Assembly: GCF_001189965.1 (NCBI RefSeq)
Contig: NZ_LFLU01000006.1
Location: 124,001-188,000 of the forward strand
Reading direction: 5' to 3'
DNA from: Herbaspirillum rhizosphaerae
GTDB taxonomy: Bacteria > Pseudomonadota > Gammaproteobacteria > Burkholderiales > Burkholderiaceae_D
DNA: 64,000 bases
The notes below the pieces were generated by a model. The model ran no database searches. It worked only from the letters and a program-made list of their open reading frames with translations, and had not been told where the DNA came from. The position numbers were made by a program, and so were the translations under genes. Positions 41,729 through 50,553 of this stretch are shown piece by piece. Positions within the stretch are counted from its first letter, which is position 1; each line of letters starts with the position of its first letter.

Positions 41729-42030
41729 CAATTCCGCAACCTGTTCCCAAGCCGGCAAACCTCCTTGCGGATCAACGCATCTACATCAAGCAGGCCTATG
41801 TGATTTCCGGTGTCGGAACGAATTATGCGAGTTGCGTAAGCATGGCTACTTTTATCCCGGAAGCAAACAAGTCCTATCGCATCGATCCTGCCATCGTTGT
41901 ATTTCAAGACAAGGGACTCGTACCGATGTACACCTCCGCAACCTGTCAGATGAAAATCATCGATGTGGAAACCGGGAAACTGGCAAGCACCTATGAAGTG
42001 GCGCCGATGTGTCCGCAGCCAAAACGTTAG
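41713..42030 (+). pseudogene. Truncated exported-protein (lipoprotein-like) gene remnant
   Basis: An open frame of 105 codons begins right after a stop at 41710-41712, inside the last 23-bp repeat, and has no ATG before the cysteine-containing start LVKQCAIPQPVPKPANLLAD. The body has four further cysteines (NYASCVSMATF, TSATCQMKIID, APMCPQPKR) and looks like an exported domain. CAIPQPVP resembles the first mature residues of a lipoprotein whose signal peptide has been lost. A GTG at 41800 would give a 76-residue product but would cut into the domain. Most likely a 5'-truncated gene at the island boundary. Confidence 0.45.
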
Positions 42031-42110
42031 CGGCAATGCCTGCCTGCATACGCCGGACTATCGGCGCCCCAGTTTGATAAATCCGAAAACCTATTGATGG
42101 AATACTCATT

Positions 42111-42668
42111 TTGAAAAGGCTCTCCCTATTGATTGCGATGTGCTTGTCAACCAGCGGCCATTTGGCGCAGGCGGAAGAAAAATCCGTGCCGCAGGATGGT
42201 CATGCACGCGTCCGTTTTTTTGGACAGGCAGCGATCTCCATAAGCTTCTATCCGGAGAAAGCCTGCTACGGCGGCAAGGGCGTGCAAACATCGCGTTCGG
42301 GCTTCGGCGGTCTTTTCGGAAACAAGAAGAATGTTTCCATCGGCATACCGGAGACGCCCGACGTACGCAATCTGCAAGACCGCGACGGTGTTTTATCCAA
42401 GGCTTTTTATCGTGAATATTCGGTCAATGCAGACAAGCCGCTGACGATTACGGCGGCCATGGCGCAGACCACCGGCCGCCACACTTATAGCTGCGACAGG
42501 ATCGGGGTATCTTTCATCCCCGGGAACGGAAAAGATTATGAGGTTTCGTTCAACTATGACGACGACACCTGCCAGATCGATGTAGCGCAGATTGAAACGG
42601 CAGAGGCTGTCGTCAGGTTGCAGCCGGTTGAACTGTCGCCGGCTGAAAAGTGTTCTGCACGAGACTGA
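42111..42668 (+). CDS. Exported hypothetical protein (185 aa)
   Basis: Starts with TTG at 42111 (MKRLSLLIAMCLSTSGHLAQ), a signal peptide cut near AQA-EE; the only other in-frame ATG, at 42138, would remove half of the signal. The mature part is cysteine-containing (KACYGGKGV, TYSCDRIGVSF, DDTCQIDV, EKCSARD) and beta-rich, so disulfides in the periplasm are plausible. No family recognised. It follows the truncated lipoprotein-like frame by 80 bases, and both look like exported, Cys-bearing domains, so they may once have been one functional unit. Confidence 0.7.
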   Translation: MKRLSLLIAMCLSTSGHLAQAEEKSVPQDGHARVRFFGQAAISISFYPEKACYGGKGVQTSRSGFGGLFGNKKNVSIGIPETPDVRNLQDRDGVLSKAFYREYSVNADKPLTITAAMAQTTGRHTYSCDRIGVSFIPGNGKDYEVSFNYDDDTCQIDVAQIETAEAVVRLQPVELSPAEKCSARD

Positions 42669-42737
42669 ACGGATGTTGGCAAACCAACTTTCCGGCTATT
42701 CGCATAGTCCGGGGATGGCTGCACAAAAACAAAACGC

Positions 42738-43652
42738 CTAGCGCCCCTTGCCTGTCCAGGCCGCTTCCTTCGCAAACCACGCCGTCAAGAAATCGATAAA
42801 CGCACTGACCTTGGCGGAAAGATGCGCGCGCTCCGGGTAAACCGCAAAGATGTCCGCCCCCGGCAGCGCCCATTCGCCCAGCACCTGCACCAGCTTGCCT
42901 GCCTTGACGTAGGGGTGGACATCCCATTCGGAGCGCATCAGGATGCCATGGCCTTCCAGCGCCCACACGACTCCGGCTTCACCGTCGTTGGTGCTCAGGC
43001 TGCCCCGGACTTTGACGGTCTCCTGCTTGCTGCCGCGCGCGAGATGCCAGGTGCCGTAGGCGGCGTCGCTTTCGCGCAAGACGATGCACTGATGCGTTTG
43101 CAGATCCCTGGGGACCAACGGCGTGCCGGCTCTTTTCAGGTAGGCCGGCGAGGCGCACAGCAATCTTTTGTTCGAGACGATTTTTCTGGCGACCATTCTG
43201 GAGTCCGGCACGGTGCCGAACCAGATGCCGATGTCGAACGCCTTGTCGGCCAGGTTGATGGAGCGGTCGGTGAGTTCGAGCTGCACCTCCACTTCCGGAT
43301 AGCGCCGCACGAATGCCGCGATCGCCGGCGTGATGTGCCGCCGGCCGAAGCCGAAGGTGGCGTTGACCCGCAGCACGCCCTTGGGGACGCCGCGGCTGCT
43401 GGACACCGTCTGTTCCAGCTCCTGCAGTTCCGCCAGCAGCCTGGCGCCGGTGGCCAGGTACAACTCGCCTTCATGCGTGACGCTGATGCGCCGCGTGGTG
43501 CGATTGAGCAGCCTGACGCCGAGCCGCTTTTCGATCTGCGCCAGCCGCGAGGTCACCGCCGGCGGCGTGACGCCCAGCTCCCTGGCAAGCGAAGCCAGCG
43601 ATCCCTGCTTCACCAGCTGAATGAAAAACTCCAGATCGGATATGCGGTCCAT
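42738..43652 (-). CDS. LysR family transcriptional regulator
   Basis: 304 residues from the ATG at 43652 (MDRISDLEFFIQLVKQGSLA); a start four codons upstream is less likely. N-terminal winged helix-turn-helix ELGVTPPAVTSRLAQIEKRL, then the usual LLNRTTRRISVTHEGELYL. The C-terminal periplasmic-binding-like effector domain (residues 90-300) includes LRVNATFGFGRRHITPAIAA. Divergent from the leuCD-type operon, 143 bases away, which it probably activates in response to the hydroxy acid that is metabolised. Confidence 0.93.
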   Translation of the reverse strand: MDRISDLEFFIQLVKQGSLASLARELGVTPPAVTSRLAQIEKRLGVRLLNRTTRRISVTHEGELYLATGARLLAELQELEQTVSSSRGVPKGVLRVNATFGFGRRHITPAIAAFVRRYPEVEVQLELTDRSINLADKAFDIGIWFGTVPDSRMVARKIVSNKRLLCASPAYLKRAGTPLVPRDLQTHQCIVLRESDAAYGTWHLARGSKQETVKVRGSLSTNDGEAGVVWALEGHGILMRSEWDVHPYVKAGKLVQVLGEWALPGADIFAVYPERAHLSAKVSAFIDFLTAWFAKEAAWTGKGR

Positions 43653-43733
43653 TATTAAATCCAACTAAACAATAGATATAGTGAATATGAATTATAAATA
43701 GCCAAAGAATTATTACACTTCCTCCTCATGAAG

Positions 43734-43752
43734 TGCGCAAAAGTTTTGCGCA
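43734..43752. promoter_or_regulatory. Perfect 9-1-9 palindrome upstream of the leuC-type gene
   Basis: TGCGCAAAA-G-TTTTGCGCA, 43-62 bases upstream of the ATG at 43796 and between the divergent LysR and leuC-type genes. It could be an operator or a leader hairpin. The AT-rich DNA to its left (43655-43720) may contain the LysR binding site and promoters. Confidence 0.55.
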
Positions 43753-43795
43753 GCTTCAATCCCGCAAGCGCACGACCGCACAAGGAGGAGGAAAC

Positions 43796-45211
43796 ATGGG
43801 CAGGACGCTGTATCAAAAACTGGTGGAGTCGCACACGGTGGCGCGGCTCGACGAGCAGAACGTGCTGCTCTATGCAGACCTGCACATCATGAACGAATAC
43901 ACCAGCCCGCAGGCATTCGCGGGGCTGCATGAGGCCGGACGCAAGGTGGCGGTGCCCGGCCAGCATTTGTCGGTGGTGGACCATATCATTCCGACGCATC
44001 CGGTGAGCTTCCGCATCATTCAGGATCCCTCCTCCGCGCTGCAAGCCAGCAATCTCGCCAAAAACTGCAGCGAGCACGGCATCGTGCTGTTCGACACCAA
44101 CGATGCCTTGCAGGGCATCGAACACGTCATCGCGCCGGAACTGGGCATGATCCGCCCCGGCATGGTGGTGCTGTGCGGCGACAGCCACACCACGACCTAC
44201 GGCGCGTTCGGCGCGCTCGGTTTTGGCATCGGCACCTCGGAAGTCGAGCACGTGCTGGCGACCCAGACGCTGGTGTACCGGCTGGCCAAGGACATGCGCA
44301 TCCGCGTGGATGGCGTGCTGCCCTTGGGCTCCAGCGCCAAGGACCTGATCATGTACGTCATCAGCTGCATCGGCGCGCAAGGCGCGCGCGGCTATGTGGT
44401 GGAGTTTCAGGGCAGCGCCATCGCAGCGTTGTCGATGGAAGCGCGCATGACCCTGTGCAACATGGCCGTGGAAGCCGGCGCGCGCGGCGCCTTGATCGCC
44501 CCCGATGACGCCGCCACGCAATATGTCCTGGAACGCGCACCGGAGATCGCCGCGCAGTACAAGGAAGCCGCGCTGGCAGACTGGGCGACGCTGCATAGCG
44601 ACGGCGACGCCGCGTTCGACGCCGAACACATATTCGATGCCGGCGAAGTCGCGCCCTACGTCACCTGGGGCACCAGTCCCGACCAGGCCGTGCCGGTGAC
44701 CGGAAAAATCCCCTCGCCGGCATCCGCGCAAGACCCCACGGTGCGCGCCGCGTCGGAACAGGCGCTGCGCTACACCGGCCTGCAAAGCGGCACGGCGATG
44801 GAAGGCATTGCCGTGCAACGCGTGTTCATCGGCTCATGCACCAATGCCCGTATCGAAGACCTGCGCATCGTGGCCGGCATCGTCAAAGGACGCAAAGTGG
44901 CGCCGTCGGTGCGCGCCATGGTGGTGCCGGGCTCCGGCGCGGTACGCAGACAGGCCGAGCGCGAAGGCATCGCCCAGATCCTGATCGACAGCGGCTTTGA
45001 ATGGCGGCAACCGGGCTGCTCCATGTGCCTGGCCATGAATGACGACTTCCTGCTGCCCGGCGAGCGCTGCGCTTCCACCACCAATCGAAACTTCGAAGGA
45101 CGCCAAGGACGCGGCGGCATCACGCATCTGATGAGCCCGGCGATGGCTGCCGCGGCAGCAATTACCGGCTGCATCACCGACGTTCGAAAATTAGGAGAAG
45201 TCCATGTCTGA
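43796..45211 (+). CDS. leuC: LeuC-type (3-isopropylmalate/homoaconitase family) hydro-lyase, large subunit
   Basis: 471 residues from the ATG at 43796, behind a very strong ribosome site (AAGGAGGAGGAAAC); a frame from 43733 would contain that site and is rejected. The [4Fe-4S] ligands are Cys348 (FIGSCTNARIEDL), Cys408 and Cys411 (PGCSMCLAMN), the same spacing as in E. coli LeuC. It binds the dicarboxylate and dehydrates/rehydrates it with the small subunit encoded next. The neighbouring LysR gene and 2-hydroxycarboxylate transporter point to catabolism rather than leucine synthesis, for example of citramalate or a related 2-hydroxy acid. The exact substrate is inference. Confidence 0.9.
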   Translation: MGRTLYQKLVESHTVARLDEQNVLLYADLHIMNEYTSPQAFAGLHEAGRKVAVPGQHLSVVDHIIPTHPVSFRIIQDPSSALQASNLAKNCSEHGIVLFDTNDALQGIEHVIAPELGMIRPGMVVLCGDSHTTTYGAFGALGFGIGTSEVEHVLATQTLVYRLAKDMRIRVDGVLPLGSSAKDLIMYVISCIGAQGARGYVVEFQGSAIAALSMEARMTLCNMAVEAGARGALIAPDDAATQYVLERAPEIAAQYKEAALADWATLHSDGDAAFDAEHIFDAGEVAPYVTWGTSPDQAVPVTGKIPSPASAQDPTVRAASEQALRYTGLQSGTAMEGIAVQRVFIGSCTNARIEDLRIVAGIVKGRKVAPSVRAMVVPGSGAVRRQAEREGIAQILIDSGFEWRQPGCSMCLAMNDDFLLPGERCASTTNRNFEGRQGRGGITHLMSPAMAAAAAITGCITDVRKLGEVHV

Positions 45212-45920
45212 TCTGTCCGACACCGCACGCATTGCGGGCATCGCCGCCTCCCTGCCCACGCCGAATCTGGATACCGACCAGATCATGCCCAAGCAGTTCT
45301 TGCGCGGCATCGATAAAAAGGGCCTGGACAAAGGCTTGCTGTATGACCTGCGCTATGACGCCGAGCATCAATTGCGCCCCGGCTTCGTTCTCAACCAGCC
45401 GGCATACCAGGGCGCCTCGATCATCGTCGCCGGCAGCAATTTCGGCTGCGGCTCCAGCCGCGAACACGCGGTATGGGGATTGCTGCAATTCGGCATCCGC
45501 GCCGTCATCGCGCCCAGCTTCGGCGAGATCTTCTACAGCAATGCCATGAACAACCGCCTGCTGCTGGTGATGCTGCCGGAAGCCGACGTGCAGCGCATCA
45601 TGGAAGACGTTTCCGATCCGCTGACCAGCAAGGTGCTGATCGACGTCGACAGCATGACGGTCAGGAGCCGCAGCGTGGAAGCCTCGTTCACCCTGTCGGC
45701 CCGGCATCACCGCATGTTCCTGGAAGGCCTCGACATCATCGGTGCGACTCTGTCGCTGCAAGACGAGATCAGCACATTCCAGCAACAGCACTGGCAACGA
45801 CGTCCCTGGCTGCACGACATCGCGCACGTCACCAGGACGCGCATCAATGCAACGGTCAACGCAGCGATGAACACAGCGATCAACGCAACTTCGCCCGCCA
45901 AACCCTTGGGTAACAGCTAG
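45204..45920 (+). CDS. leuD: LeuD-type hydro-lyase, small subunit, with a repetitive C-terminal tail
   Basis: 238 residues, overlapping the large subunit by 8 bases. The first 200 residues are LeuD: PTPNLDTDQIMPKQFLRGID, the swivel-domain block GSNFGCGSSREHAVWGLLQF, and RAVIAPSFGEIFYSNAMNNR. Normal LeuD ends near residue 200. Here about 35 more residues follow, including RINATVNAAMNTAINATSPA, encoded by four tandem 12-base units (45843-45890). The tail is probably disordered and its role unknown. Partner of the upstream subunit. Confidence 0.9.
   Translation: MSDLSDTARIAGIAASLPTPNLDTDQIMPKQFLRGIDKKGLDKGLLYDLRYDAEHQLRPGFVLNQPAYQGASIIVAGSNFGCGSSREHAVWGLLQFGIRAVIAPSFGEIFYSNAMNNRLLLVMLPEADVQRIMEDVSDPLTSKVLIDVDSMTVRSRSVEASFTLSARHHRMFLEGLDIIGATLSLQDEISTFQQQHWQRRPWLHDIAHVTRTRINATVNAAMNTAINATSPAKPLGNS
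45843..45890 (+). repeat. Four tandem 12-bp units inside the leuD-type gene
   Basis: ATCAATGCAACG, GTCAACGCAGCG, ATGAACACAGCG and ATCAACGCAACT, encoding INAT-VNAA-MNTA-INAT. In-frame, so unit-number change would alter only the tail length. Confidence 0.8.
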
Positions 45921-45991
45921 CAGCATTTCTTGAATCAAGCGGCAGCCGACCATATAAAAAAAGAGGCCGCCGTTCCACATGGGAGACAAAC

Positions 45992-47326
45992 ATGGAAGCA
46001 ACTTCAATCGACTCGCCGGACACCCGGCAAAGCATATGGCAATCCGCATGGCAGTCCGTCAACAACTATAAGATCGGACCGCTGCCGCTACCGGTCTATG
46101 TCGCGATTGCGGCGATCACCGTCATTGCCGCGCTTAACAAGAAACTGCCCAACGACATGATCGGCGGCTTTGCCGTGCTCATGCTTGCCGGGTTCCTGCT
46201 CGGCGAAATCGGCAACCGGCTGCCGGTCTTCAAGCACATCGGCGGTGCGGCGATTCTGTGCCTGTTCGCCCCCTCGGCGCTGATCGGCTTCAAGCTGATG
46301 GATCCGGAAATGCTCAAGGCCATCACCACCACCATGAAGACGGCGAACCTGCAGTATCTGTACATCGCCTGCCTGGTGGCAGGCAGCATCCTGGGCATGA
46401 GCCACAAGGTGCTGGTGCAGGGCTTCATGCGCATGTTCCCGCCGCTGCTGATCGGCTCGATCGTCGCCATCGCGGTGGGGATTTCCGTCGGCTGCCTGTT
46501 TGGCTACACGCCGAAACATACCTTCTTCTTCATCATCATTCCGATCTTCGGCGGCGGTATCGGCGAAGGGATTCTGCCGCTCTCCATCGGCTATTCGGAA
46601 ATCCTCGGCAAGCCGCAGGCCGAGCTGATCGCCATGCTGGTCCCGGCCGCATTGCTGGGCAATGTGGTTGCGATCCTGTCGAGCGGCGTGTTGCGCTGGA
46701 TCGGCGACAAGAAACCGCATCTGAACGGCAACGGCTTTCTCGTCAAGTCAGGTGAAGATGCCGAACTGCTCAGGACCGACCACACCAACGTGCCCATCGA
46801 CCTGGGCCTGATGGGCGCCGGCCTGCTGGTCAGCTGCGCCTTCTTCATCCTCGGCGCGGTGCTGGCGGAATACACCGGCATTCCCGGCCCTATCCTGATG
46901 ATCATCAGCACGGCCTTGCTGAAGGTGTTCAAGCTGATCCCCCCAAAAATCGAACTGGGCGCCTACCAGATGTACAAGTTCGTTTCCGGTAACCTGACGT
47001 TTGCCATCCTGGTCGGCCTGGGTGCGCTGTTCGTATCGTGGAAGGATCTGGTGCACGCCTTCACGCCGGGTTACTTCGCGGTCTGCGCCGCCACCGTCGT
47101 CTCGCTGGTGGCGTCCGGCTTCTTCGCCGGCAAATGGCTCAACATGTATCCGGTGGAGTCCGGCATCGTCACCGCATGCCACAGCGGCCTGGGCGGAACC
47201 GGCGACGTCGCGATCCTGTCCGCCTCCAACCGGATGGGCCTGATGCCCTTCGCGCAGATTTCCACCCGCATCGGCGGCGCCGTCATGATCGTATGCGCCA
47301 CGCTCCTGCTGAAATTCTTCAACTAG
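45992..47326 (+). CDS. 2-hydroxycarboxylate transporter family (CitS/CimH/MaeN-like) symporter
   Basis: 444 residues, about eleven membrane segments. Both re-entrant-loop motifs of the 2HCT family are present: IFGGGIGEGILPLSIGY near residue 190 and SGLGGTGDVAILSASNRMGL near 400. Such proteins take up citrate, malate or similar hydroxycarboxylates with sodium ions or protons. It follows the leuCD-type genes by 71 bases, starts behind GGGAGACAAAC, and is closed by a hairpin. It supports a pathway in which a 2-hydroxydicarboxylate is imported and then dehydrated by the LeuCD-type enzyme. Confidence 0.93.
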   Translation: MEATSIDSPDTRQSIWQSAWQSVNNYKIGPLPLPVYVAIAAITVIAALNKKLPNDMIGGFAVLMLAGFLLGEIGNRLPVFKHIGGAAILCLFAPSALIGFKLMDPEMLKAITTTMKTANLQYLYIACLVAGSILGMSHKVLVQGFMRMFPPLLIGSIVAIAVGISVGCLFGYTPKHTFFFIIIPIFGGGIGEGILPLSIGYSEILGKPQAELIAMLVPAALLGNVVAILSSGVLRWIGDKKPHLNGNGFLVKSGEDAELLRTDHTNVPIDLGLMGAGLLVSCAFFILGAVLAEYTGIPGPILMIISTALLKVFKLIPPKIELGAYQMYKFVSGNLTFAILVGLGALFVSWKDLVHAFTPGYFAVCAATVVSLVASGFFAGKWLNMYPVESGIVTACHSGLGGTGDVAILSASNRMGLMPFAQISTRIGGAVMIVCATLLLKFFN

Positions 47327-47355
47327 GTTCAGATCGATTATCGGCCCGTGCAATC

Positions 47356-47388
47356 TCCGGGAACATGGCCGCATGTTCCCGGATTTCG
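47356..47388 (+). terminator. Terminator of the leuCD-transporter operon
   Basis: TCCGGGAACATG (47356-47367) and CATGTTCCCGGA (47372-47383) form a perfect 12-bp stem with a GCCG loop, followed by a short TTT. It lies 30 bases after the transporter stop. Confidence 0.75.
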
Positions 47389-47517
47389 TGTTCCCCGGTC
47401 TTTAATACGCCGGTCACAGTCGCGGCGTAACATTTGCTCATCAGGCCGCAGTCATTGGCGAAACGACGCCGATAACTGCCGCTAAAGATATCCGCATCTT
47501 TAACGATGAGAGAAAAA

Positions 47518-49128
47518 ATGCTTCGCAAAATGACGGTAGGCGTGCGTCTGAGTATTCTGATCGCGCTCATGTCTGCGGCACTCGTATTCGTCGGGGCCCA
47601 GGGCATGTTTGGAATGCACTACAGCAACGAACGGCTCAAATCGGTGTATGAAGACCGGACGATTTGCCTGGTGCAATTATCTACCGTCATGGATCTCAGC
47701 TATCGCATCCGCAATAGCCTGAACGACGCCCTGAACGCCAACGGTCCCGTCGAGGCAGCGAAGCATCTCAAGGACATGGCGGACTTCGACAAGAAATTTG
47801 AAGAGCAATGGCGGGCCTATCGCCTGACCAATCTGACCGACGACGAACGCCGCCTGGGTGACCGCTTTGCAAAACTGTGGCAGAGCTATTCCGAGAGCCG
47901 GTCCCGCATTGCCGACCTGGTCAAGGCAGGCAATCTGTGGGATGCCGGCAAAGCGATGGTCATCGCCGACGAACAACTGAGACAGCCCCACGACGTGCTC
48001 ACCCAGCTGCACAGCATCCAGGCCAAGATCGCCGGGGAAGAATACGAAAAGGCCATCGCGACAAGCGCGCGCGTCATGGACACCAATCTGATTTCCATCG
48101 TGGCAAGCGTGCTGTCCGGCCTGCTGTGTTCCGCCCTGATCGTCCGCGGGCTGGTGTCGCAGCTGGGCGGAGAGCCGGCATACGCGGCAGAGATAGTGCG
48201 CCAGGTGGCAGACGGCAATCTGGCGGTCGACATCCCGGAGAGAAAAGCCGGTGAAATCAGCCTGCTGGCCGACGTGAAAAAGATGACGGAAAAACTGTCG
48301 CACGTGATCAACGAGATCATCTCCCACGCAGAGAGCCTGGCCAGCGCCTCCGGCCAGGTCAGCGCTGCCGCTCAGTCGCTCTCCCAGGCCGCCAGCGAAC
48401 AAGCGGTCGGCATCGAAGAAACCAGTTCCTCTCTCGATCAGATCAGCGCCGCCATCGCCTCTAATGCAAAAAATGCAAAGGCGACCGACACCGTCGCGCT
48501 GGCTGCCGCCGAAAGCGCAGCCGAAGGCAATCGCAAGGTGTGTTCGACACTGACCGCAATGCACTCGATCGCCAAGCGTATCGCCATCATCGACGACATC
48601 GCCTATCAAACCAATTTGCTGGCGCTGAACGCCGCCATCGAAGCCGCCCGCGCCGGCGAGCATGGCAGAGGATTCTCTGTCGTGGCCTCGGAAATCCGCA
48701 AGCTTGCCGAGCATAGCCAGGTCGCCGCGCATGAAGTCACCGAACTGGTCGGCAACAGCGTCACCCTGGCCGAAGACGCCAGCCAGCTGATCGAGCAGGC
48801 AGTTCCGGACATCCAGCGTACGGCAGTACTGGTGCAACAAATATCCAGCTCTTCGGAAGAGCAATCGTCCGGCGTCGGACAAATCAACGCCGTCATCGGC
48901 CAATTGAGCGAAGCCACGCAGCACAATGCGGCAAACTCGGAACAGCTCGCCGCGACAGCCGAAGAGTTGAGCTTTCAGGCGGAAAAGCTGGCCAAGGGGA
49001 TGGCGTTTTTCAAGACGAATCGCGCCGTTGCCGGACAGGACGAAGAAAACCGCCCCGCCGCATCCGGCCGGCTCGCGTTCATCAAGAGGGCCGTTACAAG
49101 CCTGGCTCCTGTTTCAGGACGCGGATGA
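47518..49128 (+). CDS. Methyl-accepting chemotaxis protein
   Basis: 536 residues from the ATG at 47518, which follows GAGAGAAAAA; a start four codons upstream is possible. Topology: membrane helix 1 (about residues 8-27), a periplasmic four-helix-bundle sensor (about 35-185), helix 2 ([19 protein letters not shown], about 190-208), a HAMP domain ([20 protein letters not shown]) and a cytoplasmic signalling domain with the CheA/CheW-contact hairpin [20 protein letters not shown]. There is no C-terminal pentapeptide for CheR binding. Stand-alone gene; ligand unknown, though proximity to the hydroxycarboxylate operon makes such an acid possible. Confidence 0.95.
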   Translation: MLRKMTVGVRLSILIALMSAALVFVGAQGMFGMHYSNERLKSVYEDRTICLVQLSTVMDLSYRIRNSLNDALNANGPVEAAKHLKDMADFDKKFEEQWRAYRLTNLTDDERRLGDRFAKLWQSYSESRSRIADLVKAGNLWDAGKAMVIADEQLRQPHDVLTQLHSIQAKIAGEEYEKAIATSARVMDTNLISIVASVLSGLLCSALIVRGLVSQLGGEPAYAAEIVRQVADGNLAVDIPERKAGEISLLADVKKMTEKLSHVINEIISHAESLASASGQVSAAAQSLSQAASEQAVGIEETSSSLDQISAAIASNAKNAKATDTVALAAAESAAEGNRKVCSTLTAMHSIAKRIAIIDDIAYQTNLLALNAAIEAARAGEHGRGFSVVASEIRKLAEHSQVAAHEVTELVGNSVTLAEDASQLIEQAVPDIQRTAVLVQQISSSSEEQSSGVGQINAVIGQLSEATQHNAANSEQLAATAEELSFQAEKLAKGMAFFKTNRAVAGQDEENRPAASGRLAFIKRAVTSLAPVSGRG

Positions 49129-49516
49129 GCACGACGACAAGCGTATTTCTGCCGTCGGCATTGACGTCGGCGATCAGTTGATCACCGGCATTGCCGCTTC
49201 GACAACAACCATATCCATAACCATCAGCCAGTATTGCAATAGAGAAAAATCATGACCGGCCCTGTCGCTTGGCGTTATCCTGTAGACATGCATGCAATGA
49301 AACTCTGCCTGTCTTTATTCCCGGCGCCAGTGGCCACGCTCCCGAACAACGCAAAAAAAGCCCGCTGACCGGAAGGCTGCGGGCTGAATCCATGTCTTCG
49401 ACAGACCTGGAGGAGACCACCGCACTGCGCCCGGTTGTTGTGACTTCATGATTACGCCTTGCCTTGCCGATCTCGCCCCTGCGCGCGGAACGGCAAGATC
49501 ATCAGAGAGAGTTGTT
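49129..49516. other. Intergenic stretch with a minus-strand terminator-like hairpin
   Basis: About 390 bases with no supported gene. At 49352-49385, A7 followed by AGCCCGC...GCGGGCT forms, on the minus strand, a stem followed by seven T. No minus-strand gene ends here: the nearest lies 470 bases to the right with the 99-residue plus-strand gene between. A small RNA or an antisense transcript is possible. Confidence 0.45.
49352..49385 (-). terminator. Orphan minus-strand rho-independent terminator
   Basis: AGCCCGC (49359-49365) and GCGGGCT (49379-49385) pair; the minus-strand continuation is TTTTTTTGC. It has no assigned gene. Confidence 0.55.
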
Positions 49517-49816
49517 ATGGAAAATTATGAGTACTTTGGTATTCCCGAAACCAATCTGCAAGCTGCACGCCACTTCAAGAAAAAGCAAAAGAAACACAAC
49601 TTCAACGTCGACGTGCCGAGCCGCAAGGAGGTCGCCACACTGGGCCCGCAGGAAATCAGGAAACTGATGGTGGCCTGGATGTGCGACAGCGTGACGGAGA
49701 TCATTCCCAGCCGCTCACAGATCGCGGAAGCCCGGCTGATCCTGCTGGCGCGGGAAGATGCGGCCAGCCTGTCCGGCTTGATCGAAATGTGCGATCACTA
49801 CATTCGCGGCGAGTGA
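49517..49816 (+). CDS. Small conserved-looking hypothetical protein (99 aa)
   Basis: Start at 49517 (MENYEYFGIPETNLQAARHF) is supported by AGAGAGAGTTGTT just upstream; a longer frame from 49448 adds an unlikely proline- and arginine-rich leader. The protein is soluble and helical, with a lysine-rich stretch (FKKKQKKHNFNVDVPSR) and a C-terminal helix pair ending MCDHYIRGE. No domain recognised. It stands alone between the chemoreceptor and a GNAT gene, convergent with the latter. Confidence 0.7.
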   Translation: MENYEYFGIPETNLQAARHFKKKQKKHNFNVDVPSRKEVATLGPQEIRKLMVAWMCDSVTEIIPSRSQIAEARLILLAREDAASLSGLIEMCDHYIRGE

Positions 49817-49853
49817 TCAGCGGCGCCACACGGCCTTGCGCTGAGGCCAGGCT

Positions 49854-50336
49854 TCAGAGCAGTTTCCGATAAACGACGAAGCCCGACTTCTCGGCGACCT
49901 TGTCGTACAGCTTCATCGCCGTGGCATTGGTCTCATGCGTTTGCCAGTAGACCCTGCCGCCTCCTGCCGCCCTAGCCCGGGCATAGACCTCTTCAATCAG
50001 CTTGCGCGCCACGCCCCGCCCTCGGCATGACTCCGCGGTAAAGAGATCCTGCATATAGCAGTTGGGCGCAATCTGCGTGGTGCTGCGATGAAACAGGAAA
50101 TGCGCCAGCCCGATCAGCCGGCCGTCGCATTCGGCAACCAGCGCATGCACCGGTTCATAGGCGTCAAAAAATCGCGACCATGTCATGGCGGTGATCTCAT
50201 CGGCCAAGGACGTTTCGCCATGGCGTCCGTAGAAGGCGTTATAGCCCTGCCACAGGCTTTGCCATTCGGTGAAGTCTTCTTTCCTTGCCGTGCGTATCCG
50301 GACTTCGCTGTTTGCGGAGAGTGTCGTGTCGGTCAT
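49854..50336 (-). CDS. GNAT family N-acetyltransferase
   Basis: 160 residues from the ATG at 50336 (MTDTTLSANSEVRIRTARKE); a frame to 50474 would add an arginine-rich leader without support. The GNAT fold is shown by VRIRTARKEDFTEWQSLWQG at the start, the acetyl-CoA-binding loop CRGRGVARKLIEEV near residue 100, and WQTHETNATAMKLYDKVAEK near the end. The substrate is unknown; the closest pattern in memory is of small-molecule or amine acetyltransferases. Stand-alone gene. Confidence 0.9.
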   Translation of the reverse strand: MTDTTLSANSEVRIRTARKEDFTEWQSLWQGYNAFYGRHGETSLADEITAMTWSRFFDAYEPVHALVAECDGRLIGLAHFLFHRSTTQIAPNCYMQDLFTAESCRGRGVARKLIEEVYARARAAGGGRVYWQTHETNATAMKLYDKVAEKSGFVVYRKLL

Positions 50337-50553
50337 CTCGTTTTTTGATTTCCTGATGGATTGTGTTTTTGACTGTCTTTTCAGGCGAGTCGGCAGGCGT
50401 CCGGGCAATTGGACCCGGCTGCGGCTGCGCAAACCGCGTCCCTGAGAATGCAACAAAGGTTCTCGATTGACCACCCTTCCCTGGAGATTTTTACCTCCGT
50501 GGAGCAGAAAAAGTGCAAATTAGTTTGCTGCAACGCCACATCAGCGGATATCA

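Noticed and set aside
41667..42036. Plus- and minus-strand frames of 109 and 139 codons over the gene remnant
   Set aside because: Both are in the wrong frame; only the frame at 41713-42030 gives a protein-like sequence with regularly spaced cysteines.
43660..43730. A T-N11-A LysR box between LysR and leuC
   Set aside because: The region is so AT-rich that many T-N11-A matches occur by chance; only the perfect palindrome at 43734 was reported.
49028..49255. A 75-codon frame overlapping the chemoreceptor end
   Set aside because: Most of it overlaps the well-supported chemoreceptor gene in another frame, and the tail is low in information.
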